From Hymenobacter sp. PAMC 26628 (GTDB lineage: Bacteria; Bacteroidota; Bacteroidia; Cytophagales; Hymenobacteraceae), in the NCBI RefSeq assembly GCF_001562275.1, contig NZ_CP014304.1:992001-1056000 (forward strand): 64,000 bases of DNA, read 5' to 3'. This document shows, piece after piece, positions 8,880 to 16,085 of the stretch (position 1 is its first letter; each line of letters begins with the position of its first letter). The translations under genes and the position numbers were made by a program. Below the pieces are notes generated by a model, which saw only the letters and a program-made list of their open reading frames with translations, was not told the origin of the DNA and did no database searches.

Positions 8880-10056
8880 TAGGATAAATCTAGTATCTTG
8901 TCGGGTAAAATGACCTGACAAATGGCGAAGTATTATGTCTTAGCGCTGAGGGCCGAAGAACAGGCCTCGCTAACGGAACTCGTGCAGCAGCGGCGCGTGG
9001 CCAGCGCCCGGCTTGTGCGGGCTCAGTGCCTGTTGGCCGTAGCTACAAACGGCTTGAACTGGAGCGACACCCAGACTAGCCAAGCCTACGGCGTGAGTAC
9101 GCGCACCCTGGAGCGCCTGCGCCAACGCGCCTGCGAGGCGGGCGTGGAGGCCGCCCTGCTGGGGCAGCCCCGCCAGCAGTGGCCGGCCAGTAAGTACACC
9201 GGGGAGGTGGAGGCGCACCTGGCCGCGGCGGCCTGCTCCACCCCGCCCGAAGGGTACGCCCACTGGACATTGCGCTTGTTGGCCGCTCACCTGGTCACGC
9301 TGCAGGTGCTGCCCGAGGCCAGCCCGGCGATGGTGGGGCGGGTACTAAAAAAAATGCGTTACAGCCCTGGAAGCGACAGATGTGGGTGATTCCACCCGCT
9401 CAGAACGCGGCCTTCGTCTGCGCCATGGAACGGGTGCTTGACGTCTACCAACGCCCGTACGACCCAGCCCAGCCAGTCGTGTGCCTGGATGAGTCGCCCA
9501 AGCAATTACTACGCGAAAGCCGCGTGCCACTCCCGCTGCCCGATGGCAGCACCCGCTACGACTGCGAGTACCACCGCCAGGGCGTGGCCCAGGTGTATAT
9601 GCTGCACGAGCCGCTGGCCGGTCGCCGCCGGGTGCAGGTCGAAGACCGCCATGACCGACTCACGTTTGCCCGGGCGGTAGCCCGCCTGCTGGAGGAGGAC
9701 TACGCCCAAGCGACGCGCGTGACGCTGGTGCTCGACAATTTGTCGGCGCACCAGCCCGCCGCTTTTTACGAGATTTTTGACCCGGTACGGGCGCACGCCC
9801 TGTTGCAGCGCGTGGAATTTGTGTTCACCCCCAAGCATGGCTCGTGGCTCAACATGGCTGAAATCGAGTTTGCCGCCCTGCTCACCCACGGCCTGCCGCA
9901 GCGCGTGCCCGACCGGCCGACGCTGGAAGCGCACTGCTACGCTTGGCAACTAGCGCGCAACCAACTGGGGGCACCCACCAACTGGCAGTTTACAACCGAG
10001 AAGGCCCGCATCAAACTCAAACGGTTGTACCCGACAACCGGCTAGATTTGACCTAC
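8879..10056. mobile_element. IS630-family insertion sequence
   Basis: A complete 1.18-kb element. The ends are inverted: left GTAGGATAAATCTAG and, reading inward from the right, GTAGGTCAAATCTAG, with further matching around TTGTCGGGTA. TA dinucleotides flank it at 8877-8878 and 10057-10058, the TA target duplication typical of IS630/Tc1-mariner. Its transposase is split over two frames. The element sits exactly in the TAG stop of the upstream glycosyltransferase: TA is the target and the element's first G completes the stop. Confidence 0.92.
8922..10045 (+). CDS. IS630 transposase made by -1 frameshift
   Basis: The first part (8922-9389, frame 1) is a helix-turn-helix DNA-binding domain with QAYGVSTRTLERLRQR. 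The second part (to 10045, in the -1 frame) is the DDE catalytic domain: aspartate in VVCLDESPKQLL, aspartate in LVLDNLSAH, and glutamate in SWLNMAEIEF. The frames join at a run of eight A at 9347-9354; reading -1 there gives KKNALQPWKRQMWVIPP, which matches the canonical LKKN..PW..qMWcIPP joint of IS630 transposases. The first frame otherwise stops just past the joint. A slippery A run at the natural boundary suggests programmed frameshifting or transcript slippage rather than decay; the fused product would be about 373 residues with all catalytic residues. Confidence 0.88.
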
Positions 10057-10111
10057 TAGCGGGTGGCGGGCCGTAGCTTGCCGGCTGTTTGCCACAAAGC
10101 CCGTTTTTTGC

Positions 10112-10741
10112 ATGAATTCTGCCGCCGCTCTGCCCGCGCACCTGCTCATTTTTGCCCGCGAGCCAGTGCTGGGCCGCGTAAAAACCCGCCTCGCCGCCGG
10201 CATCGGGGCCGAGGCAGCGCTGGCAACTTACCGCCAACTGCTGGCCCTCACAGCCCAGGCCGTGGCCGCCGCGCAAGTGCCCGCTACCGTGTGGCTGGCC
10301 GAGGCCCCCGCCCTGCCTTTCGACTCCACCCAGCCCCGGCCCGAGTGGCCCGGCCTGCCCTGGCGCGTGCAGCCGCCCGCCGAATTGCTGGGCGCGCGCA
10401 TGGCCCACGCATTCGGTGCAGCGTTTGAGGCGGGTGCAGGCCGGGCCGCTATCATCGGCACCGACTGCCCTAGCCTAAGCGCCGAACTGCTGCGGCAGGC
10501 CTTCGAGCTGCTGCTGACGCACGATGTGGTGTTGGGCCCCGCCGCCGATGGCGGCTATTACCTGCTGGGAATGAATAAGCTGGAGCCTGATTTATTTGCT
10601 AACAAGGACTGGAGCACTGCCACCGTGCTGCCCGACACCCTGGCCGATGCTGCCCGCCTGGGCCTGCGCGTGGCCCAGCTACCCACCCTGCACGACGTTG
10701 ACTCGGCCGAGGACCTGGCCATTTGGCGAATGAGCGAATGA
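10112..10741 (+). CDS. TIGR04282-type (DUF2064) arsenosugar biosynthesis glycosyltransferase
   Basis: A 209-residue protein of the DUF2064 nucleotide-diphospho-sugar transferase fold. The signature LLIFAREPVLGRVKTRLAAG is at residues 9-28, GTDCPSLSAELL near 117, and PAADGGYYLLGM near 145, with the C-terminal DVDSAEDL motif. TIGR04282 proteins are commonly neighbours of TIGR04283 in arsenosugar loci, and the two were probably adjacent here before the IS insertion. It is soluble and cytoplasmic. The precise reaction is not known to me; a nucleotidyl- or glycosyl-transfer step is likely. It converges on the GT-C gene with a palindromic spacer. Confidence 0.9.
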   Translation: MNSAAALPAHLLIFAREPVLGRVKTRLAAGIGAEAALATYRQLLALTAQAVAAAQVPATVWLAEAPALPFDSTQPRPEWPGLPWRVQPPAELLGARMAHAFGAAFEAGAGRAAIIGTDCPSLSAELLRQAFELLLTHDVVLGPAADGGYYLLGMNKLEPDLFANKDWSTATVLPDTLADAARLGLRVAQLPTLHDVDSAEDLAIWRMSE

Positions 10742-10831
10742 GCAAATTGGTGAGCGAGTTGCTTCCGTGCGGTCACCATGGTGCTCTTTCGAACTCACTC
10801 ACCGGTTCACTCGCTCATCAACTCACCAATT
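10728..10831. repeat. inverted repeat of GAATGA/GTGAG units
   Basis: The end of the DUF2064 gene and the spacer contain GCGAATGAGCGAATGAGC and AATTGGTGAGCGAGTT, mirrored by AACTCACTCACC, TCACTCGCTCATC and AACTCACCAATT. The arms AATTGGTGAG (10745) and CTCACCAATT (10822) are perfect. It lies between convergent stop codons and likely folds in RNA from both strands. Confidence 0.5.
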
Positions 10832-12150
10832 ACCACCTCCCAGGCAGCCCAGGCCAGCACGCCGCCGTATTCGAGGGTGAGTAGCAGGCCACTTTCGGTG
10901 TAGGTATTTGTGCGGTAGGCCGCGTAGGAAAGTACCGCCAGCCCGGCCCATACCCGGGCGTAGCGCAGCGGCGAAAAGCAGCTGAGCGCCACCAGCGGCA
11001 CCAAGTACCAAGGGTGCACAATGGTGGCCAGCGCAAAATAGCCGCTGAGCGTGAGCAGCAGCAGCTGCGGCACTGCTGCCAGCCGGGGCCGCCCCGCCCG
11101 CCGTGCCAGCCAAAAGGCCAGGTACGCCGCAGCCAGCCCCAACAGGGGCCCCAGGCCGCCTACCAGGTCGAAGCCCGTCAGCCACTTGCCCAGGCCCAAC
11201 AAGAGGTAGAACACGCTGGCGTTGAACTCGAAGCTCTGAAAATACAAGTCGAGGCTGAGGCCAATGTGCAGCAGCAAGTTCCACGATAAATAAGGCAGGA
11301 ACAGCAGCCCTAAGCTGCCCGCCAGCACCGCCAAAAACCACCGGAAGCGCCGCCGCCCCAGTTGCCGGGCCAGCAGCGGCAGCGCCAGCAGCGGCAGCAG
11401 CTTGGTGGCCACGGCCAGGGCCAGGGCCCCGGCGGCCAGCCGGGTGCGGCGGCGCACCAGCAGCGCCCCGGTCAGCAGCAAAAAGCACACTACTACCCCC
11501 TCCATATGCACGTTGCCGGCCACCTCCACTACAGCCAGCGGGTGCAGTAGGTAGGCCAGGGCGCGGCGCGCAGGCCAGCCCGCCAGGGGCAGCAACCACA
11601 GCAATAGCGCCGCCGCCACCGCGTCGGCCAGCAGCAGTGCCAGGCGCACCACTACCAGGAAGCCGGTTTCGGACGTGGGACAGGCCGCGGCGGCGGCCCG
11701 GTACAGGCCCTGGGCCACGGGCGGATACACCGAGAAGTAATCGGGAGAGTTGAGGCGCGGCAGCAAGCGGCGCAGCTCGGCCAGGGGCAGGGCAGCTGAG
11801 TCGGCGGGTGGGTGCCGCAGCAGTTGCCGGGGCGTTTCGGCGAAGGGGTTGTAGCTGTGGCTGGCCAGCAGGCCGTCCCAGCGGAAGCGGTAAAAGTCGT
11901 CGCTCAGCGCCGGGGTGGCCGGCAGCCACAGCAGCCTAAACACCAGCGCCGCACCCAGCCCCCAGCGCAGCGGCAGCCGCGTGTGCAGCAGCCACGCATA
12001 GGCCACGCCCGCCCCCGCAAACAATCCCACCAGTTGCCCAAACTGTGCCCGCGGCGTAGCGTAGGCCAGGCCCCAGTAAGCCGCGCCGCTCAGCAGCAGC
12101 GCGAGAAATTGGGTGGCGCGGAGCAAATGAGGATGAGCCGGGGTGGTCAA
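10807..12150 (-). CDS. multi-pass GT-C type glycosyltransferase (GT87/mannosyltransferase-like)
   Basis: A 447-residue protein with roughly eleven to thirteen hydrophobic segments. The first extracytoplasmic loop carries the acidic motif LSDDFYRFRWDGLL near residue 98, as in GT-C enzymes that use polyprenyl-phosphate sugars, followed by YNPFAETP. A further typical region is SVYPPVAQGLYR. It resembles bacterial DUF2029/GT87 polyprenol-phosphomannose-dependent mannosyltransferases. It follows the GT2 gene at 12250-12954, which looks like the matching polyprenyl-phosphate sugar synthase, separated by 99 bases on the same strand. Together they probably build and use a lipid-linked hexose in the periplasm. 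It sits at the 3' end of the ars operon; whether the product relates to arsenic is unknown. Confidence 0.82.
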   Translation of the reverse strand: MTTPAHPHLLRATQFLALLLSGAAYWGLAYATPRAQFGQLVGLFAGAGVAYAWLLHTRLPLRWGLGAALVFRLLWLPATPALSDDFYRFRWDGLLASHSYNPFAETPRQLLRHPPADSAALPLAELRRLLPRLNSPDYFSVYPPVAQGLYRAAAAACPTSETGFLVVVRLALLLADAVAAALLLWLLPLAGWPARRALAYLLHPLAVVEVAGNVHMEGVVVCFLLLTGALLVRRRTRLAAGALALAVATKLLPLLALPLLARQLGRRRFRWFLAVLAGSLGLLFLPYLSWNLLLHIGLSLDLYFQSFEFNASVFYLLLGLGKWLTGFDLVGGLGPLLGLAAAYLAFWLARRAGRPRLAAVPQLLLLTLSGYFALATIVHPWYLVPLVALSCFSPLRYARVWAGLAVLSYAAYRTNTYTESGLLLTLEYGGVLAWAAWEVVIGELMSE

Positions 12151-12249
12151 TTAAGAGCAGTGGAGTAAAGTAGGTGAGCGAAAAAAACGGCCACGCTGAA
12201 CGCCGCGAAGCATGACGTGATTTCAGTAGCAACCCCATGATGCGTTAGG

Positions 12250-12954
12250 CTACCAGTACTTAAAAATCGTCCATAATATTTTGTAGCCCGCCCCGATGGT
12301 GCCGCGCACCGTGCCCGACACCTTGCTTACGCCAATGCGGCGGCGGTAGCGCACCGGTACCTCGGCCACGCGCAGGCCCAGGCGAGCAGCTTTCACCTGC
12401 ATTTCCACCGTCCAGCCGTAGTTGGTGTCCACCATGCCGATGCGAGCCAGTGCGTCGGCCCGCACGGCGCGGAAGGGCCCCAGGTCGGTGTGGGCACCGC
12501 CGTAGCGCAGGCGCAACAAACGGGCAGCTAGCCAGTTACCGAAACGCTGCTGGGGCAGCAGCGCGCCGCGCTCGCGCTGGCCCAGCGCCCGTGAGCCAAT
12601 CACGAGCTCGGCCGAACCGCTGAGGATGGGGGCCAGCAGGGCAGGCATTTCCTCGGGAAAATCGGAGTGGTCGCCGTCCAGAAACACAATGATTTCCGGG
12701 ATTCGGCCGGCGGGCTGGGCAGCGTAGTAGGCCAGCCCGGCTAGGCAGGCCTGGCCGTAGCCGGGGCGTGGCTCGGCCACCACGGTGGCCCCGGCGGCGC
12801 GGGCGGCGGCGGCGGTGGCATCGGTTGAGGCATTGTCTACCACCACTACTTCCTGCACCAGCCCAGCGGGTATTTCGCTCAATACCAAGGCAATGGATTT
12901 CTCCTCGTTGTGGGCCGGAATGAGCACGGCAATGCGGGGCAAGGAGGCAGTCAA
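12250..12954 (-). CDS. GT2 polyprenyl-phosphate sugar synthase-like glycosyltransferase
   Basis: A family 2 glycosyltransferase of about 234 residues with IAVLIPAHNEEKSIALVLSE, VVVDNASTDATAAAA, the metal-binding FLDGDHSDFPEEMP near residue 96, and VIGSRALGQRERGALLPQQR. The sequence ends VSKVSGTVRGTIGAGYKILW, the pattern seen in dolichyl/polyprenyl-phosphate glucosyl- or mannosyltransferases lacking a membrane domain. No ATG fits the start; TTG at 12954 (or 12942) begins just before the first strand. An in-frame extension upstream to 13275 runs across the end of the flavoprotein pseudogene and is not credible. It lies between the arsO-like pseudogene and the GT-C gene, probably in the same transcript. 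Confidence 0.85.
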   Translation of the reverse strand: MTASLPRIAVLIPAHNEEKSIALVLSEIPAGLVQEVVVVDNASTDATAAAARAAGATVVAEPRPGYGQACLAGLAYYAAQPAGRIPEIIVFLDGDHSDFPEEMPALLAPILSGSAELVIGSRALGQRERGALLPQQRFGNWLAARLLRLRYGGAHTDLGPFRAVRADALARIGMVDTNYGWTVEMQVKAARLGLRVAEVPVRYRRRIGVSKVSGTVRGTIGAGYKILWTIFKYW

Positions 12955-13058
12955 GAGTAAGTAGGGCACAAGGAGAGCCGCAAAGAAAGCGGGTAGCGCG
13001 CCGGGGCCCTGGTTGGGACGCAGCAGTTGCTTCTCAAAAAAACCTGTCTGACAATTGC

Positions 13059-14103
13059 TTATCCCAGAAAGACGTTGATTTCCTCCACCGTGGCGCGGGC
13101 CGAGCGGCCCACCCCAATGAGCGTAGCCGAGGCAAAGCCCGTCCAGCTGCCATAGCCCACCAGCCAAAGCCCCGGCAGCGCCAGGGCGCGGGTGCCGGCC
13201 GTGGCCACGCGCCCGTCGGGCCCCACCAGCCCGAGCCCACCCAAAAAGCCCAGCACCGGCCGGAAGCCCGTGCACCAGATAACGGCGTCGAACGCTTCGG
13301 CCCGGCCATCGGGCCAGACCACACCGGTGGCGGTGAAGCGCGCCGGTGGGCGCACGCTGTGCAGCACGCAGCGCGCGCGGGCCGCCCGCACCTCGGGCAC
13401 CATCACCACGTCGCCGAGGCTGGGGGGCGGGGTGGTGATAGTGCCGGCCCGGTAGCGCTGGGTAGCCTGGTCAAAAAGCACGCGGCCATCCACGTCGTCG
13501 GGCAGCACGTGGGGCGCTCGGTGGCCCAAGTAGTGCGGGCCACCCGCGACACATCGGCCAGAATTTGGGCCCCCGAGTTGCCGCCACCTACCACCAGCAC
13601 GCGCTGCCCGGCAAAGGCCCCTGCCTGGCGGTACTGCGCCGAGTGCAGTTGCTTGCCGCCAAACAGCTCCCGGCCCGCGTATTCGGGCAGAAAAGGCTGG
13701 CCCCACGAGCCAGTGGCCGCCACCACGGCCCGCGCCCGCCAGGGGCCCTGATTGGTGGCCACCACGAAGCTGGCCCCGGCGCGAGCCACCGCCGCCACGC
13801 GCATCGGCCGGTGCACGGGCAGGGCGTAGCGGCGCTCGTAGTCAGTGAGATATGCTACTACCGCGTCGCGGGGCGGAAACTCGGGACCGCCGGGGGCCGG
13901 GCGAGGCATGGGCCAGCCGGGCAGCGAGTTGGCCTCGGCCGGCGAAAACAGGTGCGGTGCATCCCAGCCGTGGGGCTACGCACCACCGGGCTGCGGCTGG
14001 TCGTCGAGCAGGGCAAATGAGTAGCCCGCCCGGCGCAGTAGCCCACGGCCAGCCCGTTTTGCCCCGTGCCAATCACCAATACATCAACCGTTTGCGAAAC
14101 CAT
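13059..14103 (-). pseudogene. decayed ArsO-like flavin monooxygenase gene
   Basis: Three reading frames together encode one FAD/NAD(P)-dependent monooxygenase of about 350 residues. The FAD motif VLVIGTGQNGLAVGY starts at 14103. A frame change near 14036 follows: the next correct reading is RRAGYSFALLDDQPQPGG. Then an in-frame TAG near 13976 stands where tryptophan is expected (GGA-stop-PHGWDAPHLFSP). The second Rossmann motif [14 protein letters not shown] is intact. A second frame change near 13508 follows WATERP, after which [15 protein letters not shown] continues to [12 protein letters not shown] and the end VEEINVFLG. Family members act on organic substrates; ArsO relatives are encoded in ars operons. 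It starts 7 bases after arsC. Three lesions argue for a true pseudogene, though the two single-base shifts are in G/C runs and could be sequencing errors. Confidence 0.85.
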
Positions 14104-14110
14104 TAAGCGG

Positions 14111-15034
14111 CTAGTTGGCTCCAAAGTGGGCCTGCACAAAGCTGTGGGCGTAGGCCTTCACCTCGTCGCGCACGGCCCGAAACTGCTGCATAATTTCGTC
14201 GCCGGTGCCGGTGGCTTTGGCAGGGTCGGGGAAGTTGTGGTGCAGCTTTTGGGCCGACGAGGGAAACACTGGGCAGGCCTCGTGGGCGTGGTCGCACACC
14301 GTGAGCACATAATCGAACGGCACGGCGGCGTACTCGTCCACGTGGTTGCTGGTATGGTGGCTGATGTCCACGCCGTCTTCAGCCATCACGCGCACGGCGC
14401 GGGGGTTGAGGCCGTGGGTTTCGATGCCGGCCGAGTACATGGTGGCGCGGTCGCCCAGCAATTGCTGGAGGTAGCCGTGCAGCAGCTGGCTGCGGCACGA
14501 GTTGCCGGTGCACAGCACCAGGATGTTGGTCTTCATGGGTCTAGGGATACCTACCGTGGGGCTGCGGCGCTCCAGCAGCAGGGTGTCGCGCCACACGCCG
14601 GCCAGCTGGGCAATACGCTCGCGCCGGCCCACCAGCCGAAAGCCGTGGGCCGTGTGCAGCGCCAGGCTGGCCGCGTTCTCCGGAAAAATGCCGGCTTGCA
14701 GCGTCCACAGGCCCTGGGTTTCGGCGCTGCGCACCAGCGCGCCTAGTAGCTGCCGGCCCACGCCCTGGCCCCGCGCCTCGGCCGCCACGTAGATGCTTAC
14801 TTCCGCCACGCCCTCGTACACGCAGCGGCTCGACACGGGCGACAGCGCCGCCCAGCCCAGCACTAGGTCCGCTGCGCCCAGGGCTACCAAGCGGCTGTGC
14901 GGCAGGTGGCTGGCGTCCCAGTCAGTCCAGGGCGGGGCCTCGGTCGTGAACGTGGCCTGCCCAGTGGCAATACCGGCTTCGTAAATGGCGCGGGCGGCCG
15001 GCCAGTGGGCAGCGGTGAAAGCACCTATCTGCAT
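14111..15034 (-). CDS. fused ArsN-like acetyltransferase and thioredoxin-type arsenate reductase ArsC
   Basis: A 307-residue two-domain protein. Residues 1-~155 are a GNAT acetyltransferase resembling phosphinothricin/arsinothricin N-acetyltransferases (RAIYEAGIATGQATF, AALSPVSSRCVYEGVAEVS, acetyl-CoA loop ARGQGVGRQL). After a linker RRSPTVGIPRP comes an arsenate reductase of the low-molecular-weight phosphatase fold: CTGNSCRSQ is the CX5R loop, and VCDHAHEACP supplies the other two redox cysteines of the thioredoxin-coupled type. It reduces As(V) to As(III) in the cytoplasm. ATG at 15034 is preferred. An internal ATG opens the ArsC part, and a stop lies one base out of frame just before it, so two separate proteins may once have existed. 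Third gene of the ars operon. Confidence 0.9.
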   Translation of the reverse strand: MQIGAFTAAHWPAARAIYEAGIATGQATFTTEAPPWTDWDASHLPHSRLVALGAADLVLGWAALSPVSSRCVYEGVAEVSIYVAAEARGQGVGRQLLGALVRSAETQGLWTLQAGIFPENAASLALHTAHGFRLVGRRERIAQLAGVWRDTLLLERRSPTVGIPRPMKTNILVLCTGNSCRSQLLHGYLQQLLGDRATMYSAGIETHGLNPRAVRVMAEDGVDISHHTSNHVDEYAAVPFDYVLTVCDHAHEACPVFPSSAQKLHHNFPDPAKATGTGDEIMQQFRAVRDEVKAYAHSFVQAHFGAN

Positions 15035-15068
15035 AGAAAAGACTGTTAATGCATTTATTGCCAACTGC

Positions 15069-15527
15069 TTAGCAGCAGCCCCCGCCCGGCATGCAGCCGG
15101 CTACCGACAGCTGCGGCAGTGCAAAGGCTGCGTTGGGAATGCCGCAGGCATCTTGGGCCAGGCAAGCCGTTTGCTTAGGTGTAAGCCAGAAGTCGCGCCC
15201 GTCGAAGGCCAGGCCAAATTTGCCGATGGTGGCTTGCTGGTACTCCACCTCAATGTCCAGGTCCTGGGGCCCCAAAATGCGCGCCGAGAGCTGGAGGATG
15301 TGTAGAAATTTCTGCGGGGCCAGCCGGTGGTCGTAGTCGCCGGCTTCCCAGAGCTGGAAGTTGGCCACGGTTTCGCGGCGCTCCACGCCGCCGCAGTCGA
15401 TGAAGTGCTTGGTTACCAGGCCCACCTCCGTCACGTGGAAGTGCGCCGGGAGCGCCGTGCCATCGGGCAGGCGGAAGCTGACGGCGGCAAGGCCCGCCAG
15501 GGCCTGCTGCATTTCGGATAGTTTCAT
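15069..15527 (-). CDS. DUF6428 family protein of ars operon
   Basis: A 152-residue soluble protein recognised as the DUF6428 type found in Bacteroidota ars operons. Visible features are LPDGTALPAHFHVTEVGLVTKHFIDCGG, with a His-x-His pair (given here only in outline at residues 25-45), TVANFQLWEAGDYDHRL near 60, and a Cys-ending tail CMPGGGCC. The histidines and the cysteine tail suggest metal or metalloid binding, but no function is established to my knowledge. It is 33 bases downstream of arsR and 34 bases before the arsN-arsC fusion, so it is the second gene of the operon and should be arsenic-induced. Confidence 0.85.
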   Translation of the reverse strand: MKLSEMQQALAGLAAVSFRLPDGTALPAHFHVTEVGLVTKHFIDCGGVERRETVANFQLWEAGDYDHRLAPQKFLHILQLSARILGPQDLDIEVEYQQATIGKFGLAFDGRDFWLTPKQTACLAQDACGIPNAAFALPQLSVAGCMPGGGCC

Positions 15528-15560
15528 GAGTAAAATGATAAGAATTGAAAAAACAAACGC

Positions 15561-15911
15561 TTAGCAGGCGCAGTCCGCGCCGTAGCCGCACACGTTGCCC
15601 GCCGTGGCCTCGTCAAAAAAAGTCATGAACTGCTGCCGCACCTGCCGCAACAGCTCCATATTAAGGCAGTAGCAGACGGTGAGCCCGTCGATTTCGCCGC
15701 GTATCAAATCCAGCGCCTTAAGCTCCTGCAAGTGCTGCGAAACGGTGGTGCGCGAGAGCGGCAACTCAGCCGCGATATCGCCCGAAATGCAGGTTTGCTT
15801 GCTGGCCAGTAACTGGATGATGGCCACTCGCGCCGGGTGGGCCAGGGCTTTGGCCACGCGCGCCAGCTGCTGTTGCTGGGCGGTGAAGGCGGTGGTTTTG
15901 GCGTAGGTCAT
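15561..15911 (-). CDS. arsR: ArsR/SmtB-family arsenic-responsive repressor
   Basis: A 116-residue winged-helix repressor. KALAHPARVAIIQLLASK is the first helix pair, GDIAAELPLSRTTVSQHLQELKA (outline: residues 41-63) is the recognition helix-turn-helix, and IRGEIDGLTVCYCLN the wing. Cysteines at TCISGDI, the VCYC pair and the tail VCGYGADCAC are candidate As(III) ligands; they differ from the classical CVCDLC site of plasmid ArsR. ATG at 15911 is chosen because the upstream in-frame codons overlap the operator and promoter. It heads the minus-strand ars operon and probably represses its own promoter through the palindrome at 15963-15981. Confidence 0.93.
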   Translation of the reverse strand: MTYAKTTAFTAQQQQLARVAKALAHPARVAIIQLLASKQTCISGDIAAELPLSRTTVSQHLQELKALDLIRGEIDGLTVCYCLNMELLRQVRQQFMTFFDEATAGNVCGYGADCAC

Positions 15912-15956
15912 GGCGTAGAAAAGCGACGGCTGGTAATCATCCCTGTAACTATGACG

Positions 15957-15964
15957 CAAATATA
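15957..15964 (-). promoter_or_regulatory. -7 promoter box of the ars operon
   Basis: On the minus strand this reads TATATTTG, an exact TAnnTTTG match, 46-53 bases upstream of the arsR ATG. The ArsR operator abuts it on the upstream side. Confidence 0.55.
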
Positions 15965-15981
15965 CGTCATAATATGTCGTA
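15963..15981. promoter_or_regulatory. probable ArsR operator palindrome
   Basis: TACGTCATAATATGTCGTA is a 19-base near-perfect palindrome (matching all but two symmetric pairs and the centre). It lies just upstream of the -7 box in the spacer region of the promoter and 105 bases before the divergent oxidoreductase gene, so a bound ArsR could control both directions. Confidence 0.6.
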
Positions 15982-16085
15982 ATTTTACGTTATGTTGGAA
16001 ACGATACTATTTGAGGGCCCTAAACCCACTGGCAGGGCAGGTGCGTAGGTGCTTAACCCGGCGGTTTGGGCGTTATTTGCTTTCT

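Noticed and set aside
8922..9389. IS630 transposase as a dead, frameshifted pseudogene
   Set aside because: The shift is at a slippery A run exactly at the domain joint, both halves are intact and the ends are preserved, so programmed frameshifting is the better reading.
12955..13275. Long in-frame N-terminal extension of the GT2 protein
   Set aside because: It runs antisense-like through the other frame of the flavoprotein pseudogene, has low-complexity Gly/Ala/Arg content, and the GT2 fold begins only at about 12950.
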